Assembly: GCF_030252345.1 (NCBI RefSeq)
Contig: NZ_CP126980.1
Coordinates: forward strand, 6,277,501 to 6,341,500
Length of the DNA stretch: 64,000 nt
From: Actinoplanes oblitus
GTDB taxonomy: Bacteria; Actinomycetota; Actinomycetes; Mycobacteriales; Micromonosporaceae
Direction of reading: 5' to 3'
The notes beneath the pieces are model-generated. The model saw only the letters and a program-made list of their open reading frames with translations. It was not told where the DNA came from and did not search any database. This document shows, piece after piece, positions 62,237 through 64,000 of this stretch (within the stretch, counting starts at the first letter, position 1; each line of letters begins with the position of its first letter). Made by a program: the position numbers and the translations under genes.

Positions 62237-62947
62237 TCACAACGGCTCCTCCCGCAGGACGAAGCCGACTCCGCGCACGGTGTGCAGCAGCCGCGGCTCC
62301 CCCTGCGCCTCCAGCTTGCGCCGCAGATAACCCAGGTAGACGTGCAGGCTGTTGGACTGCTCGCCGAAGTCGTAACCCCAGACCTGCTCGAACAGGGCGG
62401 CCCGGCTCAGCACCTGGCGCGGGTGCCGCAGGAACGCCTCGAGGATGTCGAACTCGGTGCGGGTCAGCCGCACCGCCCGGCCGCCTCGCTGGACCTCCCG
62501 GGTGCGGGGGTGGAGGCGTACGTCGGAGAACCCCAGCCACTCGCCCGCCTCCGCCTCGCCGGGGATCGTGCCGGGTGGCGTGGCCAGCGCCGAGCGGCGC
62601 AGCAGCGCGCGGATCCGGGCCAGCAGCTCCTGCAGGGCGAACGGTTTGACCAGGTAGTCATCGGCGCCGGCGTCCAGGCCGGCGACCCGGTCGCCGACGC
62701 TGTCGCGGGCGGTGAGCATCAGCACCGGCAGGAAGACGCCGTCGGCGCGCAGCCGGCGGCAGGCCTCCAGGCCGTCCATCCGCGGCATGCTCACGTCCAG
62801 GATCAGCGCGTCCGGCTCACCGGCGCGGACCGCGTCGAGGGCCTGCAGCCCGTCGCCGGCGATCTCCACCTGATAGCCCTCGAAGCGCAGCGTGCGCGCC
62901 AGCGAGTCACGCACCGCCGCATCGTCCTCCACCACCAGGATCCGCAT
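62237..62947 (-). CDS. OmpR-family response regulator (MprA-like)
   Basis: This 236-residue regulator has Asp51 ([13 protein letters not shown]), Lys in [13 protein letters not shown], and a winged helix with [20 protein letters not shown] and [20 protein letters not shown] precedes ATG 62947; the frame further upstream is intergenic. Partner of the kinase that follows. Confidence 0.93.
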   Translation of the reverse strand: MRILVVEDDAAVRDSLARTLRFEGYQVEIAGDGLQALDAVRAGEPDALILDVSMPRMDGLEACRRLRADGVFLPVLMLTARDSVGDRVAGLDAGADDYLVKPFALQELLARIRALLRRSALATPPGTIPGEAEAGEWLGFSDVRLHPRTREVQRGGRAVRLTRTEFDILEAFLRHPRQVLSRAALFEQVWGYDFGEQSNSLHVYLGYLRRKLEAQGEPRLLHTVRGVGFVLREEPL

Positions 62948-62980
62948 GCTCTCCACCCTGCCAGCACCCCCCGGCAACGA

Positions 62981-63400
62981 TCAGCCCAGGTGCGCGGCGT
63001 CGAGCGCGGACTGCAGCGACCGCAGATATCCGTCGCTGGTCACGGTGGCCCCGGAGACCGTGTCGATGTCGGCGCTCTGCGCGTCCAGGGTCTCCCGCAC
63101 GAGCGTCGGGATGGCGTACGCGTTGATCTCCTGGTCCTTGTGGTTCCCGGTCGGGTAGACCGGCACGGTGACCTGCGTGATCTTGCCGCCGGCCACGGTG
63201 ATCTCCACCTGCACGTCACCCCACCGGGTCGACACCGTCGAGCCGGTGTAGTTCTTCCCACTGGAGGAAGAGGAGTCGGAACCGCCGGAGACGGGCGCCA
63301 CCGCCGCCACCGGCTCAGCGCCATTGGTGCTGGTCCGATAGCTGAACAGGAGCACGAGCACGGCAACGGTGGAAAGCAGCCACAGAGTGATACGACGCAT
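62981..63400 (-). CDS. FMN-binding domain protein, membrane-anchored or secreted
   Basis: This 139-residue protein has an N-terminal helix (ITLWLLSTVAVLVLLFSY), a Ser/Gly linker and an FMN-binding domain (residues 55-139) with VQVEITVAGGKITQVTVPVY and the flavin-attachment-type motif VSGATVTSDGYLRSLQSALD, where the Thr of SGATxTS can bear covalent FMN. It lies eight bases after the flavin reductase domain gene; together they are likely an extracytoplasmic electron-transfer module. Confidence 0.88.
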   Translation of the reverse strand: MRRITLWLLSTVAVLVLLFSYRTSTNGAEPVAAVAPVSGGSDSSSSSGKNYTGSTVSTRWGDVQVEITVAGGKITQVTVPVYPTGNHKDQEINAYAIPTLVRETLDAQSADIDTVSGATVTSDGYLRSLQSALDAAHLG

Positions 63401-63408
63401 CGGATTCC

Positions 63409-64000
63409 TTACCAGGAGAAGAGTTCGGTGTGCAGGCGGTCGGCGGCGACCCCGGCCTCCAGCGCGGCGCCCCGCACCGACGCGGCCCACGCCCGCGGCC
63501 CACAGACGTACAGATGGGAATCGGCGATCCGGGGCACCAGCTGCCGCAACGTCTCGGCGTCCCGGTGCCCGGCCAGACCGGCCGGCAGCCAACCGGGGCG
63601 GTCGGCGCGCGGCCCGAGCAGCGTCACCACCCGCACCCCGCGGTGCTGGGCGAACCACTCCAGCTCCGACCGGAAGGCCAGCTCCGCCTCGCCGCGCGCC
63701 CGGTAGATCAGCGTCGCCTCGCCGGGCCGGTAGGGCAGTTCGCCGAGCAGCGACAGCAGCGGTGTGACGCCGATCCCGCAGGCCACCATCACCACCGGCC
63801 CACCGGTGTAGGTCTCCCCGGTCAGCTTCCCGTACGGCCCCTCGAACAGCACCCGCGTTCCCGGCCGCAGCCCGGCCACCCGGGAGCTGCCGTCCCCGAG
63901 GTTCTTCACGGTGATCCGGAGCTGATCGCCGTGCGGCGTGGCGGAGAGCGAGTACGGGTTGGCCCGGCTCCACCCCGCTCCGTCCAGGAACCGCCACTGG
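63409..64000 (-). CDS. Ferredoxin-reductase-type (FAD/NAD) domain protein, 5' end outside the window
   Basis: The frame is open to the right edge. The visible 197 residues contain the FAD motif RANPYSLSA (RxYS type), then RVLFEGPYGKLTG, the NAD-binding VVMVACGIGVTPLLSLLGEL and the C-terminal SHLYVCGPRAW and TELFSW. This is the FNR-like module of ferric-reductase/NADPH-oxidase-type proteins, which often carry an N-terminal haem-binding membrane domain; that part would lie beyond 64000. It is the first visible gene of the redox operon. Confidence 0.88.
   Translation of the reverse strand, partial: QWRFLDGAGWSRANPYSLSATPHGDQLRITVKNLGDGSSRVAGLRPGTRVLFEGPYGKLTGETYTGGPVVMVACGIGVTPLLSLLGELPYRPGEATLIYRARGEAELAFRSELEWFAQHRGVRVVTLLGPRADRPGWLPAGLAGHRDAETLRQLVPRIADSHLYVCGPRAWAASVRGAALEAGVAADRLHTELFSW

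Overview
The window is about 64 kb of very GC-rich DNA with strong third-position G/C bias, many ATGA/GTGA translational couplings, GTG/TTG starts and apparently leaderless transcripts. Gene content (glyoxylate shunt next to a RamB-type regulator, secreted cellulase with CBM2, AA10 lytic monooxygenase, many two-component systems, a chemosensory operon) points to a filamentous soil actinobacterium, most likely of the Micromonosporaceae (Actinoplanes-like). This taxonomic call is inference from style and content; no rRNA gene is present. No tRNA, rRNA, CRISPR array, insertion sequence or phage module was seen.

Layout. 1-443: tail of a membrane protein. 613-9599: a tightly coupled seven-gene chemosensory operon, CheW / CheR-TPR / CheW / methyl-accepting protein / CheA-REC / CheB / a REC-REC-REC-histidine kinase. 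The component set is that of the Pseudomonas Wsp pathway, but the diguanylate cyclase output is replaced by a multi-receiver kinase. This is the most unusual system in the window. 9592-11835: a secreted PGRP-type amidase, convergent with the kinase and overlapping it by 8 bases. 11902-17119: a MacB/FtsX-like ABC exporter divergent from a NarL-type two-component pair. 17120-17589: a simple-sequence spacer, followed by a sulfotransferase, an EamA transporter with divergent LysR regulator, a chitin/cellulose LPMO, a decayed methyltransferase and an ABC-2 transporter. 23832-28556: a vanadium-haloperoxidase-like enzyme, an Rpn-like PD-(D/E)XK protein with in-frame 12-bp repeats, and an OmpR-type two-component pair.

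28609-33250: RamB-like regulator divergent from isocitrate lyase and malate synthase, closed by strong hairpins. 33324-38285: a pterin-dehydratase/VOC fusion, a RidA protein, two PAP2 phosphatases, and an azoreductase divergent from a MarR regulator with four copies of one operator between them. 38525-43394: AidB, an AAA+ ATPase and a secreted M28 peptidase. 43620-48099: a methyltransferase and several small proteins of unknown or general function, with dispersed and tandem repeats between them. 48113-49754: a cellulase transcription unit with a near-consensus promoter, a perfect CebR box, a CBM2-GH5 enzyme and an intrinsic terminator.

49820-54350: an ArsR/SRPBCC pair, a phosphotransferase, a YjbR-like protein, and a TetR regulator divergent from a metallo-beta-lactamase-fold hydrolase over a perfect palindrome. 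54373-58371: an iron-siderophore ABC uptake system split by an iron box. 58422-60613: L-2-hydroxyglutarate oxidase divergent from a GntR/FCD regulator. 60628-64000: a redox operon (flavin reductase domain, FMN-binding protein, OmpR-type regulator, sensor kinase) running off the right edge.
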